A stretch of 64,000 nt of DNA from Aquabacterium fontiphilum (GTDB lineage Bacteria; Pseudomonadota; Gammaproteobacteria; Burkholderiales; Burkholderiaceae_C), in the NCBI RefSeq assembly GCF_009909205.1, contig NZ_JAAAPN010000013.1:62001-126000 (forward strand), written 5' to 3'. Every line of letters starts with the position of its first letter. Position 1 is the first letter of the stretch. This document shows, in pieces, positions 52,152-60,363 of the stretch. The notes beneath the pieces were generated by a model. The model made no database searches. It was not told where the DNA came from and worked only from the letters and a program-made list of their open reading frames with translations. The position numbers and the translations under genes were made by a program.

Positions 52152-55100
52152 TCAGTGAAAGTCCCGACTGTGCGTGGCCAGCCGGCCCAGCAGCGGGGTG
52201 AGGTCTCTGAGGCGGTGGGCCACCAGGTGACGCACCTCGCCCTGGCGTTGCCAGACGCCATAAACGGCCATCAGCCGCGCGTGCATCAACTCTTGTCGCT
52301 GGCGTTGCTTGAGGTGGGGCCAGACGATGACGTTGACGGTGCCGGTTTCGTCTTCCAACGTCACAAACACCACGCCGGAAGCCGTGCCCGGCTGCTGGCG
52401 CACGGTGACGATGCCGCACGCGCGGGCCAGCTGCCCATCGCGGTAGTCGGCCAGCTGGGCGGCACTCATCAACCGCTCGTCTGACAGACGTGGCCGCAGC
52501 AGGGCCAGCGGGTGGCGCCTCAGGGTCAGGCCCAGTGCCGCATAGTCGAACACGATCTCTTCGCCCTCCGGCGCGGCAGGCAGCAGCAGTGGCGCTTCAT
52601 CGACCGGTGCGTCGCGCAACAGCGGCGGCGCGCGGTGAAGCGCGGCGGCTTCCCAGACCTGCTGGCGGCGGTGGCCCGCCAGGCTCTGCAGCGCATCTGC
52701 TGCCGCAAGGGCACGCAGATCGGCTTGATCCAGGCTGGCCAGGCGGGCCAGTTCATCCACATCCGTGAAAGCAGCCCGCTGGCGAACGCTCACGATGCGC
52801 TCGGCACTTGCGCGGGGCAAATGGGCCACGAGACGCAGCCCCAGGCGCACGGCCGGTTGAGCGGCGCCTGAGGGCACCAGCGTGCAGTCCCAGTCGCTGT
52901 GACACACATCGGGCGGCCACACCACCACGCCGTGACGCCGCGCATCCTGGATGAGCTGGCTGGGCGAATAAAAGCCCAAGGGCTGGGCATTGAGCAGGCC
53001 GGCCAGAAAGGCCGCCGGTTCGTGGCATTTCACCCAGGCGCTGGCGTAGACCAGCAGCGCAAAGCTGGCCGCATGCGATTCAGGAAAGCCGTATTCGCCA
53101 AAGCCTTCGATCTGCTTGAAGATGCGTTCGGCAAACTCGCGCTCGTAGCCATTGCTCAGCATGCCCTGGATCACCCGGTCGTAGAACTTGTGCACGCCGC
53201 CCTTGCGCCGCCATGCGGCCATCGAGCGCCGCAGCGCATCGGCCTCACCAGGGCTGAAGCCAGCGGCCAGCACGGCCACTTGCATCACCTGCTCCTGAAA
53301 GATCGGCACACCCAGGGTGCGCTTCAGGGCAGCCTCCAGCCCCTTGGGATAGACGATGGAGCCGGGCGCCACGCGCTCCTGCTCGCGCGCCTTCAAGTAC
53401 GGGTGCACCATGCCGCCCTGGATGGGCCCGGGGCGCACCAGTGCCACCTCGACCACCAGGTCATAGAAGCAGCGTGGCTGCAGCCGCGGCAGCATGCTCA
53501 TCTGGGCCCGGCTTTCGATCTGGAACACACCGATGGTGTCGGCCTGACACACCATGTCGTAAGTGGCCTCATCCCCGCGCGGGATGTCTTGCAACTCGAA
53601 AGCGGGCAAGCCGCGCCATTGCGCAATGAAATCCATCGACTTGCGCAAGGCCGTGAGCATGCCCAACGCCAGCACATCGACCTTCAGCAGTCCGAGCGCA
53701 TCCAGGTCATCCTTGTCCCACTGGATCACGCTGCGCTCGGCCATGGTGGCGTTCTCGATGGGCACCAGTTCGCTCAGCGCGCCGCGGGCGATCACAAAGC
53801 CGCCCGTGTGCTGGCTGAGGTGGCGAGGAAAGCCGATCAGCGTGCGAGACAGTTCCAGCCATTGTTGAACACGCGGATCGGCTGGGTCAAAACCCACCTC
53901 GGCCAGCCGCTGCACCAGCAGGTCCACCCCTTCGGCCCAGTGCAGGTTGTGGGCCGCACGGTCGACGGCGTCGGCATCCAGCGCGAGGGCCTTGCCCACG
54001 TCGCGCAAGGCGCTGCGGCTAAGGTAACGGATCACGGTGGCCGTCAAGGCAGCGCGGTCTCGCCCATATTTGCGATACAGGTACTGGATGACCTCTTCAC
54101 GGCGCGCATGTTCGAAGTCGACGTCGATGTCGGGCGGCTCATTGCGCTCTTTCGAGATGAAGCGCTCGAACAGCAAGGTGCTGTCCTCAGGATTGACCTC
54201 GGTGATGCGCAGGGCATAGCAGACCGCCGAATTCGCCGCGCTGCCCCGCCCTTGACACAGGATGCCGCGCGAGCGGGCGAAGTGGACGATGTCATGCACA
54301 GTGAGGAAGTAGGGCTCATAGCCCAGCTCGGTGATCAGCTGCAACTCATGCTCGACCTGCTGGCGCACGCCGGTCGGCACCCGGGTGCCGTAACGCTCGC
54401 GCAGGCCCGATTCGGTCAGGCTGCGCAGCCACGATGCAGGGCTGTGGCCCTCGGGCACCACTTCCTGCGGGTACTCGTAGCGCAGCTCATCCAGGCTGAA
54501 GGTGCAGCGCCGGGCCACCTCCTGCGTCGCGGCCAGCAGGTCGGCCGGGTAGCGTTGTGTCAGGCGTAGCCGGCTGCGCAGGTGGCGCTCGGCGTGGTGC
54601 ATCAGCGCCCAGCCGCAATCGGCCACCGGCTGGTTCAAGTGGATGGCTGTGAGCACATCGTGCAGCGGCTTACGCGAGCGCACGTGCATGCACACATCAC
54701 CCACGGCCACCAGCGGAAGGCCCACCGTCTGGCTCACACGGCGCAACAGGCGCAGCCACAGGCCATCATGCAATTGCTGATGCAGCGCCACACCTAGCCA
54801 GGCACGACCCGCAAAGTGAGACTGAAGCCAGGCGGCCTGATCCTGCACCACCTCGGTCGGTGCGTGAGGGGCCGGCACCAGCAGCACCACGCAGTCTGAC
54901 AAGGCCTGCACCGCCATGACTTCACGGTGCAGCGGGGCCACGCCCTTGCCCTCGGTGGCGCGACGCAGCGCGGTGATGAAGCGACACAACTGGCCATAGC
55001 CCGCCCGGTTGCAGGCCAACACCACCAGGCGGCAGGCATGGTCTTCCGCCAGCGTGAACGTGCTGCCGATCAGCAACTGGAAGGCCTCGGCCCCAGGCAC

Positions 55101-55295
55101 ACCGGCCTGGCGCGCCTCACGCAAGGCAAGATGGGCACGGACCACGCCGGCCACACTGACCTCATCGGTGAGCGCCAGCCCGCGGTAACCCAGCGCCAGC
55201 GCGCGCTGGAGCAGTTCCTCCGGATGGGACGCCCCCTGGAGAAAGCTGAAATTGCTCAGCGCCAGCAGTTCGGTGTAATCAGGCAAAGATGCCAT
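52152..55295 (-). CDS. dnaE2: Error-prone DNA polymerase DnaE2 (ImuC)
   Basis: 1047-residue C-family DNA polymerase for translesion synthesis in the SOS mutasome with ImuA and ImuB. The N-terminal PHP domain begins YTELLALSNFSFLQGASHPEEL. The catalytic Asp triad is D389/D391 (PDIDVDF) with the third Asp further on. The QGRGSAANSAVCY palm motif and the C-terminal OB domain (GVVFVTLEDETGTVNVIVWP) follow. It is shorter than replicative DnaE (about 1160) and lacks its tau-binding tail, as expected for DnaE2. The ATG at 55295 lies inside imuB (17-base overlap). Confidence 0.96.
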   Translation of the reverse strand: MASLPDYTELLALSNFSFLQGASHPEELLQRALALGYRGLALTDEVSVAGVVRAHLALREARQAGVPGAEAFQLLIGSTFTLAEDHACRLVVLACNRAGYGQLCRFITALRRATEGKGVAPLHREVMAVQALSDCVVLLVPAPHAPTEVVQDQAAWLQSHFAGRAWLGVALHQQLHDGLWLRLLRRVSQTVGLPLVAVGDVCMHVRSRKPLHDVLTAIHLNQPVADCGWALMHHAERHLRSRLRLTQRYPADLLAATQEVARRCTFSLDELRYEYPQEVVPEGHSPASWLRSLTESGLRERYGTRVPTGVRQQVEHELQLITELGYEPYFLTVHDIVHFARSRGILCQGRGSAANSAVCYALRITEVNPEDSTLLFERFISKERNEPPDIDVDFEHARREEVIQYLYRKYGRDRAALTATVIRYLSRSALRDVGKALALDADAVDRAAHNLHWAEGVDLLVQRLAEVGFDPADPRVQQWLELSRTLIGFPRHLSQHTGGFVIARGALSELVPIENATMAERSVIQWDKDDLDALGLLKVDVLALGMLTALRKSMDFIAQWRGLPAFELQDIPRGDEATYDMVCQADTIGVFQIESRAQMSMLPRLQPRCFYDLVVEVALVRPGPIQGGMVHPYLKAREQERVAPGSIVYPKGLEAALKRTLGVPIFQEQVMQVAVLAAGFSPGEADALRRSMAAWRRKGGVHKFYDRVIQGMLSNGYEREFAERIFKQIEGFGEYGFPESHAASFALLVYASAWVKCHEPAAFLAGLLNAQPLGFYSPSQLIQDARRHGVVVWPPDVCHSDWDCTLVPSGAAQPAVRLGLRLVAHLPRASAERIVSVRQRAAFTDVDELARLASLDQADLRALAAADALQSLAGHRRQQVWEAAALHRAPPLLRDAPVDEAPLLLPAAPEGEEIVFDYAALGLTLRRHPLALLRPRLSDERLMSAAQLADYRDGQLARACGIVTVRQQPGTASGVVFVTLEDETGTVNVIVWPHLKQRQRQELMHARLMAVYGVWQRQGEVRHLVAHRLRDLTPLLGRLATHSRDFH

Positions 55296-56682
55296 GGAGG
55301 TACCACGGGCTGCGTGGGTCGGTGGGCAACTGCCGTGTGCGGAACACCCACAGCAGCCCGGCCTGTGCGCTGCTGGCCAGGTAGTAGTCGCGCGCGACAT
55401 GTAAAGCATCGCGGCCATCCGGCTCCCACCACCAGCCCGCTTCGATGCGGTGGGGGCCAGCCAACAGGCGCAGAGGCCCCTGATAAGCGGGCACCTCCTG
55501 CCAGCCGCCCGGCAAGGTGACCAGCGACAAGGGCAGGGGCTCAGGCAGCAGCCAGGTGGGCCACGGCCACGGCGGCGGAGATACGGCCGTCTTGCCTCGC
55601 TGGCTGGATGCCTGGGTCAGCAAGGCCACGGCGGGCCGCCACTGTTGCGCGCACTCCAGGCGCGGATCTGCGCGCAATTGGGCTTGACGCACCTGATCGG
55701 CCCCCAGGCGTGCGCTCAGTTGCTCCAGCAGGGCTGACCACGCCTCGCGTTGCTGACGCTGTGCCTGCGCCCCCGGCTCGCTCATGCCCATGGGACCCAT
55801 GTCGGGGAACAGGGCGCCATCGTCATGCGCCAGATCGACGATGTCTTGCGCTTCGAGTCGCAGGTCTTCCACCGGTGCATCCAGCGTGATGTGCGCCAGA
55901 TGCTCGCGCAGCAGACGCAGCAGGTGAGCCGGATCGCGGCTGGGATGGGCCAGGCGCACCACATGCTGCCCCTGCCGACGCTGGTGCCGGATGGCGTCGT
56001 GATACCAGTGCAGCACAAATGACAGCACGCCCGCCTGCTGGCCGGCCAACCAGGCACACAAGGCTGTGAGCATGCCTGCTGCGGCCTGGGCCAGATCAGG
56101 CGCCGTCTCGACCCGCCAGGGCAAGGTCAGGCGCTGGTCGAAGCGCGGGGGCAGGCTCAGCCAATCCAGGGCCTCGGGCAGATGGCCCCAGGTCTGATCC
56201 AGCTCCTGCAGCACAGCCGAGCCCAGGCGACGGCTGAGCCCACCGCGTGGCAGCTTTCGCACATCACCCAGGGTGCGACACCCCAGGCGAGACAGGGTGT
56301 GAGCCTGGGCAGCCACTGCGCTCAGCACCTCCAGCGGCAAGGCATCCAGCGTGCGAGGCCAGGGCACGTCAGAATGCGCGCCCCCCGCGCGCGCCAGGGC
56401 GAGCGCGCCCCGCGCGGTAGGCGCATCGGCCCACAGGCAGGCGCACAACGCGTGTGCCTGGGCCAGCACCTGATCACGCAGGCGCGGCCAGCCCCCGAAC
56501 AGGCGCAAACTGGCCCGCACCTCCAGGACGACCGCCTCTTCCAGCAAGGCCACCCGGGGCGTGAAGCGCAGGCATTGCCAGCCCAGATGCCGTGCCAGAT
56601 CGGTGGGGTCAATGCCATGCGGCGCGCGTTCGGTCAGGAGGCTGGGCAGGGGTTGGGGCACCAGGGCCATCCAATGCGACAT
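55279..56682 (-). CDS. imuB: ImuB, Y-family polymerase-like protein of the SOS mutasome
   Basis: 467-residue inactive relative of Y-family polymerases that bridges DnaE2, ImuA and the sliding clamp. The start MSHWMALVPQPLP replaces the catalytic FVDVD motif of active Y-family enzymes, and the second acidic motif is also absent (RASLRLFGGW at the place of the palm). The helix-hairpin-helix region (LSRLGCRTLGDVRKLPRGGLSRRLG) is kept, and a C-terminal PEPLPLSL segment may be the clamp-binding motif. The start at 56682 overlaps imuA by 74 bases; an ATG at 56745 is possible. Overlaps on both sides show tight coupling. Confidence 0.93.
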   Translation of the reverse strand: MSHWMALVPQPLPSLLTERAPHGIDPTDLARHLGWQCLRFTPRVALLEEAVVLEVRASLRLFGGWPRLRDQVLAQAHALCACLWADAPTARGALALARAGGAHSDVPWPRTLDALPLEVLSAVAAQAHTLSRLGCRTLGDVRKLPRGGLSRRLGSAVLQELDQTWGHLPEALDWLSLPPRFDQRLTLPWRVETAPDLAQAAAGMLTALCAWLAGQQAGVLSFVLHWYHDAIRHQRRQGQHVVRLAHPSRDPAHLLRLLREHLAHITLDAPVEDLRLEAQDIVDLAHDDGALFPDMGPMGMSEPGAQAQRQQREAWSALLEQLSARLGADQVRQAQLRADPRLECAQQWRPAVALLTQASSQRGKTAVSPPPWPWPTWLLPEPLPLSLVTLPGGWQEVPAYQGPLRLLAGPHRIEAGWWWEPDGRDALHVARDYYLASSAQAGLLWVFRTRQLPTDPRSPWYLHGIFA

Positions 56683-57421
56683 CAGGAGCTCGGGCGGGAA
56701 TGCGGTTGGGAACAAGGCCGGGAAGGTTGCGAACAGGCGGCGCATGAGCCAGCAGGGGCCACACCCCTTCGGACCAATACGCCAGTTGCACTGGCGCCTC
56801 GCGCAGGGGCCCACGGCGCTTGAGGAGGTGGACAAGCAGGGGATGCGGCGCCTCGGCCAACTCCAGCGTCAGACGCAAGGGCGCGGCCGAAGGTTGGGCG
56901 GCAGCAGACACCGGTCGAAACGCAAACAGCAAGCCGGCATGTTGGGCGGCGTGCGCATGCAGGCGGCGAATCTGCGGGGCACGGGCTTGGGGCAACCATG
57001 CGAGCACGGCGCTCTGACACGGGGCTTTGAGCGCCTGTTCAGTGGCCCACAGACGCTGGGCCATGTCGTCCGTCGCGACCCAGACCAGCTGATCGGGCGC
57101 CAGGCCCAACGACTGCAACGCTGGCATGCAAGGCACCCATGGCGGCCCGACCAGCACCACCCGGCCGCCAGCCGCCGCCATGGCCCGCAAGGCCGGGCCC
57201 AGCAATCGCCACTCACCCAGCCCGGCCTGCGCCTGGAGCACTTCCGTCAGGCTGCCCCATGGCCAGCCCCCGCCGGGCAGCTCGGTATCCAGCGCCGCAT
57301 GGCCGCTGCACCATACGCGCGAGGGCGGCATGACAGTGTGCTGGCCCCGCCACACAGCAGCCGCCAGATGCGACGGCAAGGCCAGCGTGTCGGGGGTGGA
57401 GGAGGGCGCTTCGGACATCAT
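56609..57421 (-). CDS. imuA: ImuA, RecA-like cell division inhibitor-like protein of the SOS mutasome
   Basis: 270-residue RecA/SulA-like protein that is the first gene of imuA-imuB-dnaE2. It begins with two ATG codons (57421 and 57418, MMSEAPSSTPDTLALP). LPGGGWPWGSLTEVLQ and LLGPALRAMAAAGGRVVLVGPPWVP match the degenerate RecA core typical of ImuA. The C-terminus is Pro/Arg-rich. Two further in-frame ATGs upstream (57448, 57445) lie before or inside the LexA box and are less likely starts. There is no clear ribosome binding site between box and start codon, so the mRNA may be nearly leaderless. Confidence 0.92.
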   Translation of the reverse strand: MMSEAPSSTPDTLALPSHLAAAVWRGQHTVMPPSRVWCSGHAALDTELPGGGWPWGSLTEVLQAQAGLGEWRLLGPALRAMAAAGGRVVLVGPPWVPCMPALQSLGLAPDQLVWVATDDMAQRLWATEQALKAPCQSAVLAWLPQARAPQIRRLHAHAAQHAGLLFAFRPVSAAAQPSAAPLRLTLELAEAPHPLLVHLLKRRGPLREAPVQLAYWSEGVWPLLAHAPPVRNLPGLVPNRIPARAPDVALDGPGAPTPAQPPDRTRAAWH

Positions 57422-57424
57422 GAA

Positions 57425-57444
57425 TACTGTATTTATATACAGCA
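57425..57444 (-). promoter_or_regulatory. LexA (SOS) box upstream of imuA
   Basis: CTGT (57427-57430), eight A/T bases, ACAG (57439-57442): an exact match to the CTGT-N8-ACAG LexA consensus, and the full 20-mer differs from the E. coli ideal at only a few positions. On the minus strand it contains TATAAA, a fair -10 hexamer, so LexA would cover the promoter. It ends six bases before the imuA ATG at 57421. Confidence 0.88.
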
Positions 57445-57531
57445 TCATAGCGGCCACGGGCCGGTCGGTCCAGCCGCCGTCCAGCGCCTGAGCAGGGGAT
57501 GAGGCAAAATACCTACCCCTGAGGAAAACCG

Positions 57532-58194
57532 ATGTCCAGCCCAGATTCCGCCGCTTCGTCTTCGCTTGCCGCGCCCCCGGCAGACACCACGCCCGTGACG
57601 TCCGCCCTGATCGAGATGCTGGCCGAGGCACGGGTGCCCACCGAGCACGGCACCTTCACGATGAAGCTGTTCAAGGAAAAGGCCACGGGTCTGGAACACG
57701 TGGCCATGGTCATGGGCGAGGTGCAGGGCGCGGCCCTGGTTCGGGTGCACTCTGAATGCATGACGGGCGACGTCTTCGGCTCGTTGCGCTGCGACTGCGG
57801 CCCGCAACTGAATTTCGCCATGCGCGAGATCGGCAAGAAAGGCTCGGGCGTGGTGGTCTACCTGCGCCAGGAAGGTCGCGGCATCGGCCTGGCCAACAAG
57901 CTCAAGGCCTATCAGTTGCAAGACCAGGGCATGGACACGGTCGAAGCCAACCAGCATCTGGGCTTTGCCGCCGATCTGCGCAACTTCGACGTGGCCGCGC
58001 AGATTCTCGACTTCCTGGGCGTGTCGTCGGTCAAGCTCATGACCAACAACCCCCGCAAGGTCGATACCCTCAGCCAGCACGGCGTCAAGATTGATGAGCG
58101 CGTGCCGGTGCGCAGCGACACCCAGTCGGAAAACGAGCGTTACCTGGCCACCAAGGCCCGCAAACTGGGCCACCACATCGACTGGCTGGGCTGA
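57532..58194 (+). CDS. ribA: GTP cyclohydrolase II
   Basis: 220-residue zinc enzyme that opens GTP for riboflavin synthesis, releasing formate and pyrophosphate. The three zinc Cys are in SECMTGDVFGSLRCDCGPQL. The catalytic segment RQEGRGIGLANKLKAYQLQD and the TNNPRKVDTL motif are present. The first 25 residues are a Ser/Ala/Pro-rich tail. Ribosome binding site TGAGGAAAACC precedes the ATG. It is a stand-alone RibA, not fused to RibB. The cation transporter gene follows 13 bases downstream. Confidence 0.96.
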   Translation: MSSPDSAASSSLAAPPADTTPVTSALIEMLAEARVPTEHGTFTMKLFKEKATGLEHVAMVMGEVQGAALVRVHSECMTGDVFGSLRCDCGPQLNFAMREIGKKGSGVVVYLRQEGRGIGLANKLKAYQLQDQGMDTVEANQHLGFAADLRNFDVAAQILDFLGVSSVKLMTNNPRKVDTLSQHGVKIDERVPVRSDTQSENERYLATKARKLGHHIDWLG

Positions 58195-58207
58195 CCGGCC
58201 CCGCGCC

Positions 58208-59116
58208 ATGCATGCTGCGCCGCCGTCTGCCGAACTGAGCGAACGCCATCGCGTGGCCCGCCGCAGCACGCTCGTGAGCGTGCTGGTCAACGTGGTGCTG
58301 ACCTTGGTGCAGTTGTGGATCGGCCTGCAGACCCGATCACAGGCGCTGGTGGCCGATGCCATCCACTCCCTGTCCGACCTGATGTCGGATTTCATCGTGC
58401 TGCTGGCCAATCGCCACAGCCACAAGGCCGCGGACGCAGGACACCCCTACGGACATCAGCGCTTCGAAACGGCTTCATCCCTGGCGCTGGGCATGCTGCT
58501 GATCGGTGTCGGCATCGGCATGATCTGGCGCGTGGTTCCTGCGCTGACCCCTGGCGAAGCGCCTGCGCATGTGCTCGATCCCATGGCCTTGTATGTGGCG
58601 CTGTTTACCCTGGCCTGCAAGGAAGGCCTGTTCCGCTACCTGCTGGCCCAGGCCCACAAGGTGCATTCGAGCATGCTGGTGGCCAACGCCTGGCACTCGC
58701 GCTCAGATGCCGCCTCATCGCTGGTGGTGGCACTGGGCATTGCCGGCAACATGGCCGGCTACGCCATGCTCGATGCAGTGGCCGCCTTGATCGTCGGGTT
58801 GCTCATCGTGCGCATGGGCGCGCAGTTCGCCTGGAATGCCCTCAATGACCTGATGGATCGCGCGGCTTCGGCAGAGCACCTTCAGCGCATTCAATCCGCC
58901 CTGGAGGGCACGCCGGATCTGCTGGGCTGGCATGACCTGCGCACGCGCCGCATGGGCGACCTGATCCAGGTGGATGTGCATCTGGAAGTCGATGGGGATT
59001 GGACCGTGGCGCGGGCACACGAGATCGCCCTGATGGCACGCCAGCGCATCATGGCCAGCGCTCCAGTGCTGGATGTCATGACCCACCTGGATCCGGTCAG
59101 GCGACCGATGCCCTGA
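58208..59116 (+). CDS. Cation diffusion facilitator (CDF) family metal transporter
   Basis: 302-residue metal/proton antiporter with six membrane helices. The metal site in helix 2 is HSLSD (ADAIHSLSDLMSDF) and in helix 5 HSRSD (NAWHSRSD), both HxxxD, the pattern seen in zinc-transporting CDFs; iron or manganese members often have Asp instead. HPYGHQRFE follows helix 2. The C-terminal cytosolic domain (about 210-300) is complete. The ATG at 58208 is chosen over upstream frame extensions inside ribA. The last 20 bases overlap the convergent degenerate GGDEF gene. Confidence 0.92.
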   Translation: MHAAPPSAELSERHRVARRSTLVSVLVNVVLTLVQLWIGLQTRSQALVADAIHSLSDLMSDFIVLLANRHSHKAADAGHPYGHQRFETASSLALGMLLIGVGIGMIWRVVPALTPGEAPAHVLDPMALYVALFTLACKEGLFRYLLAQAHKVHSSMLVANAWHSRSDAASSLVVALGIAGNMAGYAMLDAVAALIVGLLIVRMGAQFAWNALNDLMDRAASAEHLQRIQSALEGTPDLLGWHDLRTRRMGDLIQVDVHLEVDGDWTVARAHEIALMARQRIMASAPVLDVMTHLDPVRRPMP

Positions 59117-60359
59117 ACGGCGCGGCTGGCGGCGGGATCACCCGTACGCTGATGCGGTTGCGCCCACCTGATTTGGCTTCCTCGAGGGCTTGCTCAGCCG
59201 ATTCAATCAGCATCTCAGGACCCCGTTCAGGCTCAGCCTGGACAATGACCACGCCCACACTCACGGTGACATGGCGGGAAGTGGCCGACGCCGCATGGCG
59301 CAGTTGTCGGCCTTCAACTGCCTGGCGAATGCGTTCGGCCATCGCCGAGGCCTGAGCCGGGTCAGCATCGGGCAATATGGCAACAAAGGTGTCGTCGTCA
59401 TAGCGCGCCACCACATCGGTGGGCCTGCGTGTGCAATCCTGAACAGACTGGGCGACTTCGCGCAGACAGGCTTCGCTGGCCACCATCCCGTAACGATCGT
59501 GGTACTTCTTGAAGTGGTCCACATTGACCATCAACAACGCCATCCGTCCCTGATCGTGCTGCAAACGGGCCCAGGCCTGTGGCAAATACTCCTGAACATG
59601 GCGGCGGTTGTACAGACCTGTGACCGTGTCCACGCGTGAGAGATTGCGCAACCGTTGGTGGGTCTGAGTCAGATCAGCCACGAGCGCCCGGTCACGCAAC
59701 AGCAGCAGATGCCGACGGCGCTCATCGCGCTCCATCATGTAGTTGGCTGCCAGCACGAACAACGTCATGCTCAGAATGAGCGAGGCAATCGGGGGCAGAA
59801 AGACAGGATCGAAGCCCGGTGCCAGCCACGCGGTCAGCACATGCATCGTCAACACCGACACCGAGAAGAACAGCGCCCACCAGAAGCGCAAGCGTTGGAC
59901 GGTGGTGCCATACACCATGACCACCATGAACCCGGTGTGGTAGTAGGGCACGTACGGGCTGCTCGTGTACGACAGGATGATGGCCAGGCTGCCTGCTGCG
60001 ATCAAGCCACCCACCACTGCCAGCAGGTCGTATAGGAAGGGTGCATGGCGATCAATCCAGTTCAACCGCCCCTTGTAGACGAGGTAGAGAAAGGCGGCCG
60101 ACAAAGGTGTAAACAGACCAATCCGCAGCAACAAGCCCAGCACGAACACATCCGGCGTCATCAGGTAGTCAGCCACCAGAAAGCCGTTGTAGACCAGCAA
60201 TGAAATGATGCCGCTGACCAGAAAGTGGCGGCGGCGGCGAGGCAGCGTCTCGCTTTGAAACCGGCGTTCAAGATCGAGCGGGAAGCGCAGCCAAGGAAAA
60301 TCCTTGTCCAGCAGGGCATCGATCCGGTCTGTCGCCTGACGGCTGCCGTGCGTGCTCAC
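59097..60359 (-). CDS. Membrane GGDEF protein with degenerate active site
   Basis: 420-residue paralogue of the gene just upstream. An N-terminal cytosolic segment (DRIDALLDKDFPWLRFPLDLERRF) and five or six membrane helices (about 55-235) precede a GGDEF domain (about 250-410). The signature GGEEF is DDDTF at residues 321-325, and the first metal Asp (DxDxFK) is Asn in NVDHFKK, so diguanylate cyclase activity is very unlikely. The inhibitory-site RxxD is kept (RPTD, 312-315), so it could still bind c-di-GMP. The GTG at 60359 lies four bases after the upstream stop codon. Its 3' end overlaps the convergent CDF gene. Confidence 0.88.
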   Translation of the reverse strand: MSTHGSRQATDRIDALLDKDFPWLRFPLDLERRFQSETLPRRRRHFLVSGIISLLVYNGFLVADYLMTPDVFVLGLLLRIGLFTPLSAAFLYLVYKGRLNWIDRHAPFLYDLLAVVGGLIAAGSLAIILSYTSSPYVPYYHTGFMVVMVYGTTVQRLRFWWALFFSVSVLTMHVLTAWLAPGFDPVFLPPIASLILSMTLFVLAANYMMERDERRRHLLLLRDRALVADLTQTHQRLRNLSRVDTVTGLYNRRHVQEYLPQAWARLQHDQGRMALLMVNVDHFKKYHDRYGMVASEACLREVAQSVQDCTRRPTDVVARYDDDTFVAILPDADPAQASAMAERIRQAVEGRQLRHAASATSRHVTVSVGVVIVQAEPERGPEMLIESAEQALEEAKSGGRNRISVRVIPPPAAPFRASVA

Positions 60360-60363
60360 GCCG

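Noticed and set aside
57422-57448. A longer ImuA starting at ATG codons 57448 or 57445
   Set aside because: These starts would place the LexA box inside the coding sequence. The tandem ATG after the box fits better.
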